This document shows, piece after piece, positions 11,185-20,642 of a stretch of DNA of 64,000 bases (positions are counted from its first letter, which is position 1; every line of letters starts with the position of its first letter). The stretch is from positions 558,001-622,000 of the forward strand of contig NZ_FMZQ01000001.1 of NCBI RefSeq assembly GCF_900102635.1. Reading direction: 5' to 3'. Source of the stretch: Ectopseudomonas chengduensis. Lineage in GTDB: Bacteria > Pseudomonadota > Gammaproteobacteria > Pseudomonadales > Pseudomonadaceae. The notes beneath the pieces are model-generated. The model saw nothing but the letters and a program-made list of their open reading frames with translations. It made no database searches and was not told the origin of the DNA. The translations under genes and the position numbers were made by a program.

Positions 11185-11916
11185 TCACAGGTTCACCGAG
11201 CCGATGAAGTTGCGCAGCTCTTCGGTCTGCGGGGCAGCGAACAGCGCTTTCGGGTCGCCGATCTCATGCACTTTGCCATGGTGCATGAACACCAGCTTGT
11301 TACCCACTTCGCGGGCGAAGCGCATCTCGTGGGTGACCATGATCAGGGTCATGCCCTCGCTGGCCAACTGCTTGACCACCGCCAGCACCTCATTCACCAG
11401 CTCCGGGTCGAGCGCCGAGGTGATCTCGTCGCACAGCAACACCTTGGGCGACATGGCCAAGGCGCGGGCGATGGCCACGCGCTGTTGCTGGCCGCCGGAC
11501 AGGCGTTCGGGGTAGGCGTCGAATTTCTCCGCCAGGCCGACGCGTTCGAGCATCTGGCGGGCGGTTTTCTCGGCTTCGCCGCGTGAGGTCTTCTTCACCA
11601 CCTGTGGCGCCAGCATGACGTTCTCGCCGGCGGTCAGGTGCGGGAACAGGTTGAACTGCTGGAACACCATGCCGACTTTCTGCCGCAGGCTGCGCAGGTC
11701 GGCGCGGGCGGCGTCGATGTAATCGCCGTCGACTTCGATCACGCCGTCGTTGATCGACTCCAGGCCGTTGAGGGTGCGCAGGAAGGTGCTCTTGCCCGAG
11801 CCGCTGCGGCCGATGATGGCGACCACTTCGCCTTCTTCGACCTTGAGGTCGATGCCCTTGAGTACGTGGTTGTCGCCGTAATACTTGTGCAGGGCGGTGA
11901 CGTTAAGCAGTGACAT
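11185..11916 (-). CDS. Polar amino acid-type ABC transporter ATP-binding protein (GlnQ/HisP-like)
   Basis: This 243-residue ATPase has Walker [10 protein letters not shown] at residues 36-44, signature L-S-G-G-Q-Q-Q-R near 139-146, Walker B L-L-C-D-E followed by I-T-S-A-L-D-P-E (a cysteine replaces the more common leucine before the DE), and the H-loop in M-V-T-H-E. It powers the two permeases encoded directly upstream. A strong AAGGAGG site precedes the ATG at 11916. It overlaps the upstream permease by 14 bases and reaches the allA start, so all four transporter genes plus allA look like one operon. Confidence 0.93.
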   Translation of the reverse strand: MSLLNVTALHKYYGDNHVLKGIDLKVEEGEVVAIIGRSGSGKSTFLRTLNGLESINDGVIEVDGDYIDAARADLRSLRQKVGMVFQQFNLFPHLTAGENVMLAPQVVKKTSRGEAEKTARQMLERVGLAEKFDAYPERLSGGQQQRVAIARALAMSPKVLLCDEITSALDPELVNEVLAVVKQLASEGMTLIMVTHEMRFAREVGNKLVFMHHGKVHEIGDPKALFAAPQTEELRNFIGSVNL

Positions 11917-12550
11917 TCAGCCTCCTTTCCAGGCGGTATGCAGCGAGCGAGAGCGGGTAGCAAAGCAGGAAGTAACCGAGGGCGACGAAACCGTAGACCA
12001 TGAACGGCTCGAAGGTGGCGTTGGCCAGCATGCTGCCGGTCTTGGTCAGCTCGGTGAAACCGATGATCGAGGTCACCGCGGTGCCCTTGACCACCTGCAC
12101 CGAGAAACCGACGGTAGGTGCCACGGCGATGCGCAGCGCCTGTGGCAGGACTACGTGGCGCAGAGTTTCCAGGCGGCTCATGGCCAGGCTTTCGGACGCC
12201 TCCCACTGGCCACGGCTGATCGACTCGACGCAGCCGCGCCAGATTTCGGCGAGAAAGGCGCTGGTAAACAGCGTCAATGCGGTGGCTGCGGCCAGCCAGG
12301 GCGATACGTCGATGCCGAGCAGGGCGATACCGAAGAACACCAGGAACAACTGCATCAGCAGCGGCGTGCCCTGGAACAGTTCGATATAGCCACGGGCGAG
12401 GATGCGCGGCGCCGATAACGGCGACAGGCGGGCCAGCAACACCAGCAGACCGGCGATGCCGCCACAGACAAACGCCACCAGCGACAGCAGCAGCGTCCAC
12501 TGCAGGCCGGTGAGCAGATTGCGCAGGATGTCCCAGAGAGTGAAGTCCAT
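11903..12550 (-). CDS. Polar amino acid-type ABC transporter permease (HisM/GlnP family)
   Basis: This 215-residue inner-membrane permease has about five membrane spans. It carries the coupling-loop pattern E-A-S-E-S-L-A-M-S-R-L-E-T-L-R-H-V-V-L-P-Q-A near residues 133-155, and an E-L-F-Q-G-T-P-L-L-M-Q motif near 56 typical of the family. The ATG at 12550 forms TGATG with the stop of the preceding permease gene, a one-base overlap that fixes the start; the open frame upstream of it is only the shadow of the neighbour. Confidence 0.92.
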   Translation of the reverse strand: MDFTLWDILRNLLTGLQWTLLLSLVAFVCGGIAGLLVLLARLSPLSAPRILARGYIELFQGTPLLMQLFLVFFGIALLGIDVSPWLAAATALTLFTSAFLAEIWRGCVESISRGQWEASESLAMSRLETLRHVVLPQALRIAVAPTVGFSVQVVKGTAVTSIIGFTELTKTGSMLANATFEPFMVYGFVALGYFLLCYPLSLAAYRLERRLNVTA

Positions 12551-13215
12551 CAGCGGGCTCCCATGATGAAGCGGCGGCCGACCCAGGCCAGCAACTGGCG
12601 AATGCCGATGGCCATGATCAGGTACAGCGCGGTGGTCAGCAGGTAGGTTTCGAAGGCGCGGAAGTTGCGCGACTGGATGAAGTTGGCGGCGAACGACAAC
12701 TCCTCGGTGGAGATCTGCGAGCACACCGCCGAACCGAGCATGACGATGATGATCTGGCTCGACAGGGCCGGCCACACCTTTCCCAGCGCCGGGCGCAGCA
12801 CCACATGGCGGAACGTCTCGAAGCGGCTCATGGCCAGTGCGCTGGCAGCCTCGAGCTGGCCGTGCGGGATGGCCTGGATGCCGGCACGGATGATCTCCGT
12901 GGAGTAGGCGCCAAGGTTGATCACCATGGCCAGAATGGCTGCCTCCCATTCACTCAGACGTACGCCGAGCGAGGGCAAGCCGAAGAAGATGAAGAACAGC
13001 TGGACGATGAACGGCGTATTGCGGATCAGCTCCACGTAGACGCCGAAAATGCGGTCGAACGGGCGGATGCGCCAGGCGCGCAGTATCGCCCCGACGATGC
13101 CGAGACCGACGCCCAGCAGGGTGCCGATCGCCGTCAGGCCGAGGGTGAAGGCCGCGCCCTGCAGCAGCAGATCACTGTGCTGCAGGACGGCGGCGAAATC
13201 GAACTGATACGCCAT
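12550..13215 (-). CDS. Polar amino acid-type ABC transporter permease
   Basis: This 221-residue permease is paralogous to the next one downstream. It shows E-L-I-R-N-T-P-F-I-V-Q near residues 62-72 and the coupling loop L-E-A-A-S-A-L-A-M-S-R-F-E-T-F-R-H-V-V-L-R-P-A near 122-144. It should form a heterodimer with the downstream permease. The start at 13215 lies 20 bases after the binding-protein gene. Confidence 0.92.
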   Translation of the reverse strand: MAYQFDFAAVLQHSDLLLQGAAFTLGLTAIGTLLGVGLGIVGAILRAWRIRPFDRIFGVYVELIRNTPFIVQLFFIFFGLPSLGVRLSEWEAAILAMVINLGAYSTEIIRAGIQAIPHGQLEAASALAMSRFETFRHVVLRPALGKVWPALSSQIIIVMLGSAVCSQISTEELSFAANFIQSRNFRAFETYLLTTALYLIMAIGIRQLLAWVGRRFIMGAR

Positions 13216-13235
13216 GGCTCAGCTCTCCGCGCGGC

Positions 13236-14021
13236 TCAGAGGCCGGCCGGCAGCGGCTGCTTCAGCCACTTCTGGCTGAGCGACTCGAGGCTACCGTCGG
13301 CCTTGGCGTCGGCGATGATGGTGTTGACCTTGTCCAGCAGCGCGCTCTGGTTCTTGTTCACGCCGACGTACACCGGCGAATCCTTGAGCTTGAGCTTCAT
13401 ACTGGGTACGCGCTTGGGGTTGCGCTCGGAGATGGCCACCATCACCACGTTGCCGCTGGCGATCAGCTCGACCTGGCCGGAGAGGTAGGCGGCGATGGTC
13501 GAGTTGTTGTCCTCGAAGCGCTTGATGGTGGCGCCTTTCGGAGCGACGTTGCTCAGCTCGATGTCTTCGATGGAGCCACGGGTGACGCTGATGGTCTTGC
13601 CATTCAGGTCATCGAGGCTGGCAATGGCGGCGTCTTCCGGGCCGAACACGCCGAGGTAGAAGGGGGCGTAGGCAGCGGAGAAGTCGATCACCGCTTCACG
13701 CTCGGGGTTCTTGCCGAGGCTGGAGATCACCAGATCGACCTTGCCGGTAGTGAGGAAGGGTATGCGGTTGGTGCTGTTGACCGGGGTCAGCTCCAGCTTC
13801 ACCGCCAGCTTGTCGGCCAGCAGTTGTGCGGTATCGATATCCAGGCCGCGCGGTTTCATGTCCGGGCCAACCGAGCCGAACGGCGGAAAATCCTGCGGTA
13901 CGGCGACTTTCAGTACGCCAGCCTTGCTGATGTCTTCGAGTGCATCGGCGTGAGCGGTGCTGGCGCCGAAGGCCAGGGCGGCGAACAGGGTACCCAGCAG
14001 GGTGCGGTGAAATTTGCGCAT
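13236..14021 (-). CDS. Periplasmic substrate-binding protein, family 3, of the allA-linked ABC transporter
   Basis: This 261-residue protein has a clear Sec signal peptide with an A-H-A-D cleavage region around residue 25. The mature part has the family 3 layout: G-V-L-K-V-A-V-P-Q-D-F-P-P-F-G near 35-49, then G-L-D-I-D-T-A, and D-L-V-I-S-S-L-G-K-N-P-E-R near 95. The V-I-S-S-L-G-K-N-P-E-R stretch is close to the ligand arginine region of amino-acid binding proteins. The ligand is not known; linkage to allA suggests a ureido or carboxylate compound. It has an AGGAG ribosome site and is the first gene of the operon. Confidence 0.92.
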   Translation of the reverse strand: MRKFHRTLLGTLFAALAFGASTAHADALEDISKAGVLKVAVPQDFPPFGSVGPDMKPRGLDIDTAQLLADKLAVKLELTPVNSTNRIPFLTTGKVDLVISSLGKNPEREAVIDFSAAYAPFYLGVFGPEDAAIASLDDLNGKTISVTRGSIEDIELSNVAPKGATIKRFEDNNSTIAAYLSGQVELIASGNVVMVAISERNPKRVPSMKLKLKDSPVYVGVNKNQSALLDKVNTIIADAKADGSLESLSQKWLKQPLPAGL

Positions 14022-14140
14022 GTCGAACTCCTGGTGAATGAAAACTGAAGCGTTTTGCTTGGTTCCTGCAGTGCATCGCCTGTGCCAAGTTCAATGAAAT
14101 CAGGGCTTTCATCGCCTCAGACGAGTGGAAACAAGGTCTT

Positions 14141-14179
14141 ACTGGTCTGAACAGTTGACGTAGCTGACCGAATGGTCAG
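14141..14179. promoter_or_regulatory. Candidate operators in the divergent promoter region of the ABC/allA operon and its regulator
   Basis: Two dyads lie close together: ACTG-N7-CAGT at 14141-14155 and a perfect CTGACC-GAAT-GGTCAG at 14164-14179. The 283-base divergent region (14022-14304) contains no gene. The dyads fit operators for the GntR/FadR-family regulator encoded next to it. A related GG(T/C)C(T/C)GAACAGT string occurs in both the first dyad and the one at 14284-14304. Confidence 0.55.
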
Positions 14180-14283
14180 AAGCATTCCTGAGCCATCTCG
14201 GTGCGTTCGTGCGCTGAGCTGGTCCACAAGGGGGCGTCGCTTGCCTGAAATATGCTTATGGCCTTACAAAGGCGGCTTTACTG

Positions 14284-14304
14284 GACTGACCGGCCCGAAC
14301 AGTC
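14284..14304. promoter_or_regulatory. Dyad abutting the regulator start codon
   Basis: GACTG (14284-14288) and CAGTC (14300-14304) flank an 11-base spacer and end immediately before the ATG at 14305. There is no Shine-Dalgarno sequence, so the regulator mRNA may be leaderless or poorly translated, and this dyad may serve autorepression. Confidence 0.45.
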
Positions 14305-15009
14305 ATGAATGCTTCTGCTCCCCGCGCGGTACCCGAATACGCCTTGCAGGCAATCCGTCGCCTGATCGAGGAAGAGGGCTATCGCCCTGGCGACGCACTG
14401 CCGTCGCAGCGTGATCTGGCCGAGCGCCTTGGTGTCAGTCGTGCGTCGCTGCGTGAGGCGCTGTCGTCGCTCAGCGCGTTGGGCCTGGTCAGCGTGCAGG
14501 CTGGCAAGGGTGTGTTCGTGCAGGAGGCGAGTAAGGCCGAGGCGGCCGGCGCTTTCGCCTGGCCCTTCGCTGCACAGATATCGGCGGCCGATACCTTTCA
14601 GTTGCGCTTCGCTCTGGAGGGCTTCGCCTGCGGCCTGGCGGCCGGTGTGATGACCGCTGAGGAGCTGGATATCCTCGAGGACAACGTCGAGCAGATGCGC
14701 CGCGAGTTGCGTGCCGGTGATTTCGAGCAGGCCAACCGGCTGGATTTCGAGTTCCACCAGCGCATACTCGCAGCCAGCGGCAATCAGGCAATGTTCGCCC
14801 TGGTCACCTCCAGCGCCGATATCTTTCTGGAAAGCCAGAAGCTGCCGTTCATCCGCCCGGAGCGAGCGATGGAGACCTGGCAGGAGCACCGCAAGATCAT
14901 CAAGGCCCTTGCCCGGCATGCCGCCGGCCCGGCGCAAAAGGCCATGCAGCAGCATATCCGCGCCGCCGCACTGCGCACCGGCATCGCCTTCACCACGCTG
15001 GGCGATTGA
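14305..15009 (+). CDS. GntR family transcriptional regulator, FadR/FCD subfamily
   Basis: This 234-residue protein has an N-terminal winged helix (residues ~10-75), with G-Y-R-P-G-D-A-L-P-S-Q-R-D-L-A-E-R-L-G-V-S-R-A-S as the recognition-helix region. An all-helical FCD effector domain follows, with a metal/ligand-type D-x-x-F-H (D-F-E-F-H-Q near 150). It is divergent from the ABC/allA operon, so it most likely controls that operon in response to the imported compound or a product of it. No ribosome site precedes the ATG. A hairpin (14-base spaced, arms GACTATTGA/TCAATCGTC, one mismatch) at 15023-15045 follows the stop. Confidence 0.9.
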   Translation: MNASAPRAVPEYALQAIRRLIEEEGYRPGDALPSQRDLAERLGVSRASLREALSSLSALGLVSVQAGKGVFVQEASKAEAAGAFAWPFAAQISAADTFQLRFALEGFACGLAAGVMTAEELDILEDNVEQMRRELRAGDFEQANRLDFEFHQRILAASGNQAMFALVTSSADIFLESQKLPFIRPERAMETWQEHRKIIKALARHAAGPAQKAMQQHIRAAALRTGIAFTTLGD

Positions 15010-15118
15010 GGCCTACATTGGCGACTATTGAAAGGCTCAATCGTCAGTGCCTTTCGGTGTCACTCAAGCCGGGCTATGATGGCGCCACTTTTTTGCTTCC
15101 GAATCACGGAGACTCCTC

Positions 15119-15445
15119 ATGAGCGAATTCATCACCAACGTCAGCGACGCCAGCTTCGACCAGGACGTCATCCAGGCTGAAGGTCCGGTTCTGGTCGACT
15201 ATTGGGCTGAGTGGTGCGGCCCGTGCAAGATGATTGCACCGGTGCTCGACGAGATCGCCAAGGAATACCAAGGCAAGCTGAAGATCTGCAAACTGAACAT
15301 CGACGAGAACCAGGAAACCCCGCCGAAGTACGGCGTGCGCGGTATCCCGACCCTGATGCTGTTCAAGAACGGCAACGTCGAAGCGACCAAGGTCGGCGCG
15401 CTGTCCAAGTCGCAGCTGGCTGCTTTCCTCGACAGCAACATCTGA
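15119..15445 (+). CDS. trxA: Thioredoxin 1
   Basis: This 108-residue thioredoxin has W-C-G-P-C-K with redox Cys33 and Cys36, and the cis-proline loop R-G-I-P-T-L near residue 73. It reduces disulfides in ribonucleotide reductase, PAPS reductase and other proteins in the cytoplasm. The length matches the family exactly. A -10-like TATGAT at 15075-15080 lies 39 bases before the ATG at 15119. It is monocistronic, ended by the terminator at 15555-15577; rho follows, as in many gamma-proteobacteria. Confidence 0.97.
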   Translation: MSEFITNVSDASFDQDVIQAEGPVLVDYWAEWCGPCKMIAPVLDEIAKEYQGKLKICKLNIDENQETPPKYGVRGIPTLMLFKNGNVEATKVGALSKSQLAAFLDSNI

Positions 15446-15458
15446 GGGGGCTGAAGAA

Positions 15459-15525
15459 GTAGGGTGGGCTTTAGCCCACCGAGCTGGTTGCAGTTGGCGT
15501 GCTGGTGGGCTGAAGCCCACCCTAC
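15459..15525. repeat. REP pair, family B
   Basis: Units 15459-15480 and 15504-15525 face each other with GTAGGGTGGGCT edges. They lie between the trxA stop and its terminator. Confidence 0.85.
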
Positions 15526-15554
15526 CGCTCTGAGGCAAGTCGCTCTGGAAGAGG

Positions 15555-15577
15555 CCCCGCAATTTGCGGGGTTTTTC
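15555..15577 (+). terminator. Rho-independent terminator of trxA
   Basis: CCCCGC (15555-15560), loop AATTT, GCGGGG (15566-15571), then TTTTTC. The remaining 190 bases to rho at 15765 form the rho leader; no gene or obvious hairpin array was recognised there. Confidence 0.85.
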
Positions 15578-15764
15578 GTTTTCGGGGCTAGACGCTGTTT
15601 TTTCACGGTGTTAAATTCGACTCCGCTGCATCCTCCATGCAGCTCTCTGCACGCCGTCGCCGATTCACTCCTATACGAACTCGTTCGCGATCCTGTCGCC
15701 TTCTCTGCGGCGCGGCCTCTCAAGCTAACAGCTTTCTTCTCCTCTCGATGATCACGTCATTCCT

Positions 15765-17024
15765 ATGAATCTGACCGAACTCAAGCAAAAGCCGATTGCC
15801 GAACTGCTGGACATGGCCGAACAAATGGGCCAGGAAAACATGGCTCGTTCGCGCAAGCAGGACATCATCTTCGCCTTGCTGAAAAAGCATGCCAAAAGCG
15901 GCGAGGAGATTTCCGGCGACGGCGTGCTGGAGATCCTCCAGGACGGTTTCGGCTTCCTGCGCAGTGCCGACTCTTCCTATCTGGCTGGCCCTGACGATAT
16001 CTACGTCTCGCCCAGCCAGATCCGCCGTTTCAACCTGCGTACCGGTGACACCATCGTCGGCAAGATCCGTCCGCCGAAGGAAGGCGAGCGTTACTTCGCT
16101 CTGCTCAAGGTCGACAGCATCAACTTCGACCGTCCGGAAAACGCCAAGAACAAGATCCTGTTCGAGAACCTGACGCCGCTGTTCCCCAACAAGCGCCTGA
16201 CCATGGAAGCCGGCAACGGCTCCACCGAGGATATCACCGGCCGTGTGATCGACCTCTGCGCGCCGATTGGCAAGGGCCAGCGCGGCCTGATCGTCGCTCC
16301 GCCGAAAGCGGGCAAGACCATCATGCTGCAGAACATCGCCTCGAACATCACCCGCAACAACCCCGAGTGCCACCTGATCGTTCTGCTGATCGACGAGCGC
16401 CCGGAAGAAGTGACCGAAATGCAGCGCACCGTGCGCGGCGAAGTGGTCGCCTCCACCTTCGACGAGCCGCCGACCCGCCACGTGCAGGTCGCCGAAATGG
16501 TGATCGAGAAGGCCAAGCGTCTGGTCGAGCACAAGAAGGATGTGGTCATCCTGCTCGACTCCATCACCCGTCTGGCGCGTGCCTACAACACTGTGATCCC
16601 GAGCTCCGGCAAGGTACTCACCGGTGGTGTCGACGCCCACGCCCTGGAGAAGCCGAAGCGCTTCTTCGGTGCTGCGCGTAACATCGAAGAAGGCGGCTCG
16701 CTAACCATCATCGCCACCGCGCTGGTGGAAACCGGCTCGAAGATGGACGAAGTGATCTACGAGGAATTCAAAGGCACCGGCAACATGGAGCTGATCCTCG
16801 ATCGCCGTGTTTCCGAGAAGCGTGTGTTCCCGGCCATCAACATCAACAAGTCGGGGACTCGTCGTGAAGAGCTGCTGACCGGTGAGGAAGAGCTGTCGCG
16901 CATGTGGATTCTGCGCAAGCTGCTGCACCCGATGGACGAGATTGCCGCCATCGAGTTCCTGATCGACAAGCTCAAGGCCACGAAAACCAACGACGAGTTC
17001 TTCTTGTCGATGAAGCGCAAATAA
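15765..17024 (+). CDS. rho: Transcription termination factor Rho
   Basis: This 419-residue hexameric RNA-dependent ATPase/helicase matches the E. coli length. The N-terminal helical domain ([11 protein letters not shown]) is followed by the cold-shock-like RNA-binding fold with G-F-G-F-L-R near 61-66. Walker A is P-P-K-A-G-K-T near residue 178-185, Walker [12 protein letters not shown] near 265. The Q-loop/secondary RNA site [11 protein letters not shown] lies near 281-291. The long leader of about 190 bases from the trxA terminator fits the autoregulated rho leaders of other bacteria. Confidence 0.98.
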   Translation: MNLTELKQKPIAELLDMAEQMGQENMARSRKQDIIFALLKKHAKSGEEISGDGVLEILQDGFGFLRSADSSYLAGPDDIYVSPSQIRRFNLRTGDTIVGKIRPPKEGERYFALLKVDSINFDRPENAKNKILFENLTPLFPNKRLTMEAGNGSTEDITGRVIDLCAPIGKGQRGLIVAPPKAGKTIMLQNIASNITRNNPECHLIVLLIDERPEEVTEMQRTVRGEVVASTFDEPPTRHVQVAEMVIEKAKRLVEHKKDVVILLDSITRLARAYNTVIPSSGKVLTGGVDAHALEKPKRFFGAARNIEEGGSLTIIATALVETGSKMDEVIYEEFKGTGNMELILDRRVSEKRVFPAININKSGTRREELLTGEEELSRMWILRKLLHPMDEIAAIEFLIDKLKATKTNDEFFLSMKRK

Positions 17025-17042
17025 GCGTTGTGGCTTGCCAGA

Positions 17043-17066
17043 AGGCCGGGGAAACCCGGCCTTGTC
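17043..17066 (+). terminator. Hairpin after rho, probable terminator
   Basis: AGGCCGGG (17043-17050), loop GAAA, CCCGGCCT (17055-17062), then TGTC. The stem is strong with a GNRA loop, but the T tract is short. Confidence 0.6.
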
Positions 17067-17155
17067 GTATCTGGAAGCTTTCAAGCCTTCTGAAAGCCCG
17101 ACTTCGGCGCTAAACTTTGCGGCCGACTCTTGCCTGTCCGACACGAGGCTCCTGC

Positions 17156-18622
17156 ATGCAGTATCGCGACCTGCGCGACTTCATCCGTGAACTGGAAAAG
17201 CGCGGCGAACTCAAGCGCATCCAGACCCCGGTATCGCCCGTTCTGGAAATGACCGAAATCTGCGACCGCACCCTGCGCAAGGGCGGCCCGGCGCTGCTGT
17301 TCGAAAAGCCCACCGGCTTCGATGTGCCAGTGCTCGGCAACCTGTTCGGTACGCCCAAGCGCGTGGCGCTGGGCATGGGCGCCGAAGAGGTGTCCTCGCT
17401 GCGCGAGATCGGCAAGCTGCTGGCCTTTCTCAAGGAGCCCGAGCCGCCCAAGGGCCTCAAGGATGCCTGGAGCAAGCTGCCGATCTTCAAGAAGGTCATT
17501 TCCATGGCGCCCAAGGTGGTCAAGGATGCGCCTTGCCATGAAGTGATCGAGGAAGGCGATGACGTCGACCTCGGCAAACTGCCGATCCAGCATTGCTGGC
17601 CGGGCGACGTGGCGCCGCTGATCACCTGGGGCCTGACCATCACCAAGGGCCCGAACAAGGAGCGACAGAACCTCGGTATCTACCGCCAGCAGGTGATCGG
17701 TCGCAACAAGGTGATCATGCGCTGGCTCAGCCACCGTGGCGGCGCGCTGGATTACCGCGAGTGGTGCCAGAAGCACCCGGACAAGCCTTACCCGGTTTGC
17801 GTCGCGCTGGGCGCGGATCCTGCGACCATTCTCGGCGCCGTGACGCCAGTGCCCGATACCCTCTCCGAATACGCTTTCGCCGGCCTCTTGCGCGGCCATC
17901 GCACCGAGCTGATCAAGGCGCGTGGCAGCGAACTGCAGGTGCCAGCCAGTGCCGAGATCGTGCTCGAAGGCGTGATCCATCCGGGCGAGACTGCGCCGGA
18001 AGGTCCGTACGGCGACCACACCGGCTACTACAACGAGGTCGACACCTTCCCGGTGTTCACCGTCGAGCGCATCACCCGGCGCCGCGATCCGATCTACCAC
18101 AGCACCTACACCGGCCGGCCGCCAGATGAGCCGGCGATCCTCGGCGTAGCGCTGAACGAAGTGTTCGTGCCGATCCTGCAGAAGCAGTTCCCCGAGATCA
18201 CCGATTTCTACCTGCCGCCGGAAGGCTGTTCCTACCGCATGGCAGTGGTGACCATGAAGAAGCAGTACCCGGGCCACGCCAAGCGCGTAATGCTCGGTGT
18301 GTGGTCGTTCCTGCGACAGTTCATGTACACCAAGTTCGTTATCGTCACCGACGACGATATCAACGCACGGGATTGGAATGACGTGATCTGGGCGATTACC
18401 ACGCGCATGGACCCCAAGCGCGACACGGTGATGATCGACAACACGCCGATCGACTACCTCGACTTCGCCTCGCCGATCTCCGGCCTGGGTTCGAAGATGG
18501 GCCTGGACGCCACCCACAAGTGGCCGGGCGAGACCACCCGCGAATGGGGCCGCGCCATCGAGAAGGATCCAGCCGTGGTGGCACGTATCGACGCGCTGTG
18601 GAGCGAGCTGGGAATCGATTGA
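17156..18622 (+). CDS. ubiD: 4-hydroxy-3-polyprenylbenzoate decarboxylase
   Basis: UbiD removes the ring carboxylate in ubiquinone synthesis using prenylated FMN. The 488-residue protein starts [13 protein letters not shown] at the ATG at 17156; a short open extension upstream is not family-like. Conserved stretches include [12 protein letters not shown] near 178-189, and [11 protein letters not shown] near 281-291, which holds the catalytic glutamate and flavin ligands. The stop overlaps the next start by one base (TGATG), so the ferredoxin-reductase gene is cotranscribed. Confidence 0.95.
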   Translation: MQYRDLRDFIRELEKRGELKRIQTPVSPVLEMTEICDRTLRKGGPALLFEKPTGFDVPVLGNLFGTPKRVALGMGAEEVSSLREIGKLLAFLKEPEPPKGLKDAWSKLPIFKKVISMAPKVVKDAPCHEVIEEGDDVDLGKLPIQHCWPGDVAPLITWGLTITKGPNKERQNLGIYRQQVIGRNKVIMRWLSHRGGALDYREWCQKHPDKPYPVCVALGADPATILGAVTPVPDTLSEYAFAGLLRGHRTELIKARGSELQVPASAEIVLEGVIHPGETAPEGPYGDHTGYYNEVDTFPVFTVERITRRRDPIYHSTYTGRPPDEPAILGVALNEVFVPILQKQFPEITDFYLPPEGCSYRMAVVTMKKQYPGHAKRVMLGVWSFLRQFMYTKFVIVTDDDINARDWNDVIWAITTRMDPKRDTVMIDNTPIDYLDFASPISGLGSKMGLDATHKWPGETTREWGRAIEKDPAVVARIDALWSELGID

Positions 18623-19590
18623 TGAACGTCACCCTGCAACCTTCCGGCGTCACCCTCGCGCTGCATCCGGGCGAACGCATTCTCGATGGCGCCCGGCGCC
18701 TGGGCTACGACTGTCCGCAGAGCTGCCGCAACGGCAACTGCCATATCTGCGCCGCCTTGCTGGTGGAAGGGCGCGTGCGGCAGAACGGCGCCGAGCTGGA
18801 TCACGGCGAGCTGTTCACCTGCCTGGCCGAGCCGCTGGAAGACTGCGTGCTGCATTGGGATGGCGTGCTGGCGCCGGGTGAGTTGCCGGTGCGCGAGCTG
18901 AACTGCCAGGTAACCGAATGCCAGGCCGTGGGTGGCGATGTGTTCCGCGTGTGTCTGCGCACCCCGGCCGGCAAGGCGCCGCGCTATCACGCCGGGCAGT
19001 ACCTGCTGCTGCAGCGCCCGGATGACGAGATGGCGGCCTTCTCCCTGGCTTCGGCGCCGCACGCCGGGCGTGAGTTGGAGCTGCACATCCTCGCCCGCGA
19101 GGACAGCAGCATTGCCCTGCTGGAGCATCTGCGCAGCAACGGCATGGCTCGCGTGCAGATGCCCTACGGTGACACCCACCTCGCCGACCTGCCCGATGGG
19201 CCGCTGGTGCTGATCGCTGCCGGCACTGGCATGGGCCAGATGCACAGCCTGATCGAGCACTGCCGCGCGGCGGGTTTCGCTCACCCAGTGCATCTGTACT
19301 GGGGCGCGCGTCGGCCCGAGGATTTCTACGAGCTGCCACATTGGGCCGAGTGGCAACAGCTGGATAATCTGCACCTGCATCAGGTAGTCAGCGACCAGTG
19401 TGGCTGGCAGGGTCGTTGCGGCCTGTTGCACGAAGCAGTGCGCGAGGATTTCCCGGATCTCAAGGCATTGCACGTCTATGCCAGCGGCTCGCCAGCGATG
19501 GTCTACGCCACGCTCGATGCACTGGTCGAAGCGGGGATGGACGCGCACCAGATGCGCGCCGACGTGTTCGCCTACGCGCCGCGAGGTTGA
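18622..19590 (+). CDS. 2Fe-2S ferredoxin/FAD/NAD(P)H oxidoreductase (CDP-6-deoxyglucose-type reductase family)
   Basis: This 322-residue electron-transfer protein has three domains in order. First is a plant-type 2Fe-2S ferredoxin (residues 1-88; cluster ligands Cys35, Cys40, Cys43 and Cys67). Next comes an FAD-binding barrel with F-S-L-A-S-A-P near 140, then an NAD(P) domain with G-T-G-M-G-Q-M near 204-210. The arrangement matches CDP-6-deoxy-delta-3,4-glucoseen reductase and phenol-hydroxylase reductases. It is coupled to ubiD by a one-base overlap, and this pairing is kept in other Pseudomonas. The partner oxygenase or acceptor is unknown; a link to flavin or ubiquinone chemistry is only inferred from the operon. 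Confidence 0.9.
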   Translation: MNVTLQPSGVTLALHPGERILDGARRLGYDCPQSCRNGNCHICAALLVEGRVRQNGAELDHGELFTCLAEPLEDCVLHWDGVLAPGELPVRELNCQVTECQAVGGDVFRVCLRTPAGKAPRYHAGQYLLLQRPDDEMAAFSLASAPHAGRELELHILAREDSSIALLEHLRSNGMARVQMPYGDTHLADLPDGPLVLIAAGTGMGQMHSLIEHCRAAGFAHPVHLYWGARRPEDFYELPHWAEWQQLDNLHLHQVVSDQCGWQGRCGLLHEAVREDFPDLKALHVYASGSPAMVYATLDALVEAGMDAHQMRADVFAYAPRG

Positions 19591-19601
19591 ACGAAAAAGT
19601 G

Positions 19602-19655
19602 GTAGGGCGGGTGCGACCCGCCACTGATTGATTCGGCGGGTTGCACCCGCCCTAC
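19602..19655. repeat. REP pair, family C
   Basis: Units 19602-19622 and 19635-19655 face each other (GTAGGGCGGGT ... ACCCGCCCTAC) between convergent stop codons. One base in the first unit (GCG for GCA) breaks the palindrome. Confidence 0.85.
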
Positions 19656-19661
19656 GCACTG

Positions 19662-20642
19662 CTAACGCACAGTCACCACCACCTTGCCCACCGCCTTGCG
19701 CTGGCCGAGGGCATCGATGGCCTCGCCACCACGCTCCAGCGGGAAGGTTTGCGACACCAGCGGCTTGAGCTTGCCTTCGGCATGCCAGGCGAACAGTTGC
19801 TGGAAATTCGCGGCGTTGTCCTGCGGCTGGCGCTGGGCGAATGAGCCCCAGAATACGCCGACCAGGGATGCGCCCTTGAGCAGCGGCAGGTTGGCCGGCA
19901 GTGCCGGGATGCCACCGCCGGCGGCGAAGCCCACCACCAGGAAGCGGCCGTTCCAGCCGATGCTGCGGAAGGCTTCTTCGAACAGCGTGCCGCCCACCGG
20001 GTCGTATATCACGTCCACGCCCTGGCCGCCGGTGAGCTTCTTCACCTCGTCCTTCAGGCTCTGCTCGCTGTAGTTGATCAGCTCATCGGCGCCGGCTTTG
20101 CGCGCCACTTCCAGTTTCTCGGCGCTGCTCGCCGCGGCGATGACCTTGGCGCCCATGGCCTTGCCGATTTCCACCGCCGCCAGGCCGACGCCGCCGGAGG
20201 CGCCGAGGACCAGCAGGGTTTCACCCGGTTGCAGGTTGGCGCGCTGCTTGAGGGCGTGCATCGAGGTGCCGTAGGTCATGCCGAAGGCCGCCGCGGTGGT
20301 CAGGTCCATGCTCTTTGGCACCGGTAGCACGTTGTAGGCCGGCACGGCGACCTCTTCGGCGAAGCCTCCCCAACCGGTCAACGCCATGACCCGATCACCC
20401 GCGCGCAGATGGCTGACTTTCTCGCCGACGGCCTTGACCACACCGGCTACCTCGCCACCCGGGGCGAAGGGGAAGGGCGGCTTGAACTGGTATTTGCCTT
20501 CGATGATCAGCGTGTCGGGGAAGTTGACCCCGGCGGCCTGCACCTCGATCAGCACCTCGTTTTTTTTCGGTTCGGGGCTTGGCAGGTCTTCCAGTACCAG
20601 GGTGTCGGCGGGGCCGAAGGCTTTGCACAGCAGGGCTTTCAT
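19662..20642 (-). CDS. NADPH:quinone oxidoreductase, zeta-crystallin-like MDR family
   Basis: This 326-residue zinc-free medium-chain dehydrogenase/reductase has the GroES-like N-terminal domain (G-V-N-F-P-D-T near 39) and the Rossmann motif G-A-S-G-G-V-G-L-A-A-V near 147-157. It lacks the zinc-ligand cysteines of alcohol dehydrogenases. It likely reduces quinones or enoyl compounds with NADPH. Two ATGs are possible, at 20651 and 20642; the AGAGGA site abuts the first but sits about 9 bases before the second, so I choose 20642. Confidence 0.9.
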   Translation of the reverse strand: MKALLCKAFGPADTLVLEDLPSPEPKKNEVLIEVQAAGVNFPDTLIIEGKYQFKPPFPFAPGGEVAGVVKAVGEKVSHLRAGDRVMALTGWGGFAEEVAVPAYNVLPVPKSMDLTTAAAFGMTYGTSMHALKQRANLQPGETLLVLGASGGVGLAAVEIGKAMGAKVIAAASSAEKLEVARKAGADELINYSEQSLKDEVKKLTGGQGVDVIYDPVGGTLFEEAFRSIGWNGRFLVVGFAAGGGIPALPANLPLLKGASLVGVFWGSFAQRQPQDNAANFQQLFAWHAEGKLKPLVSQTFPLERGGEAIDALGQRKAVGKVVVTVR

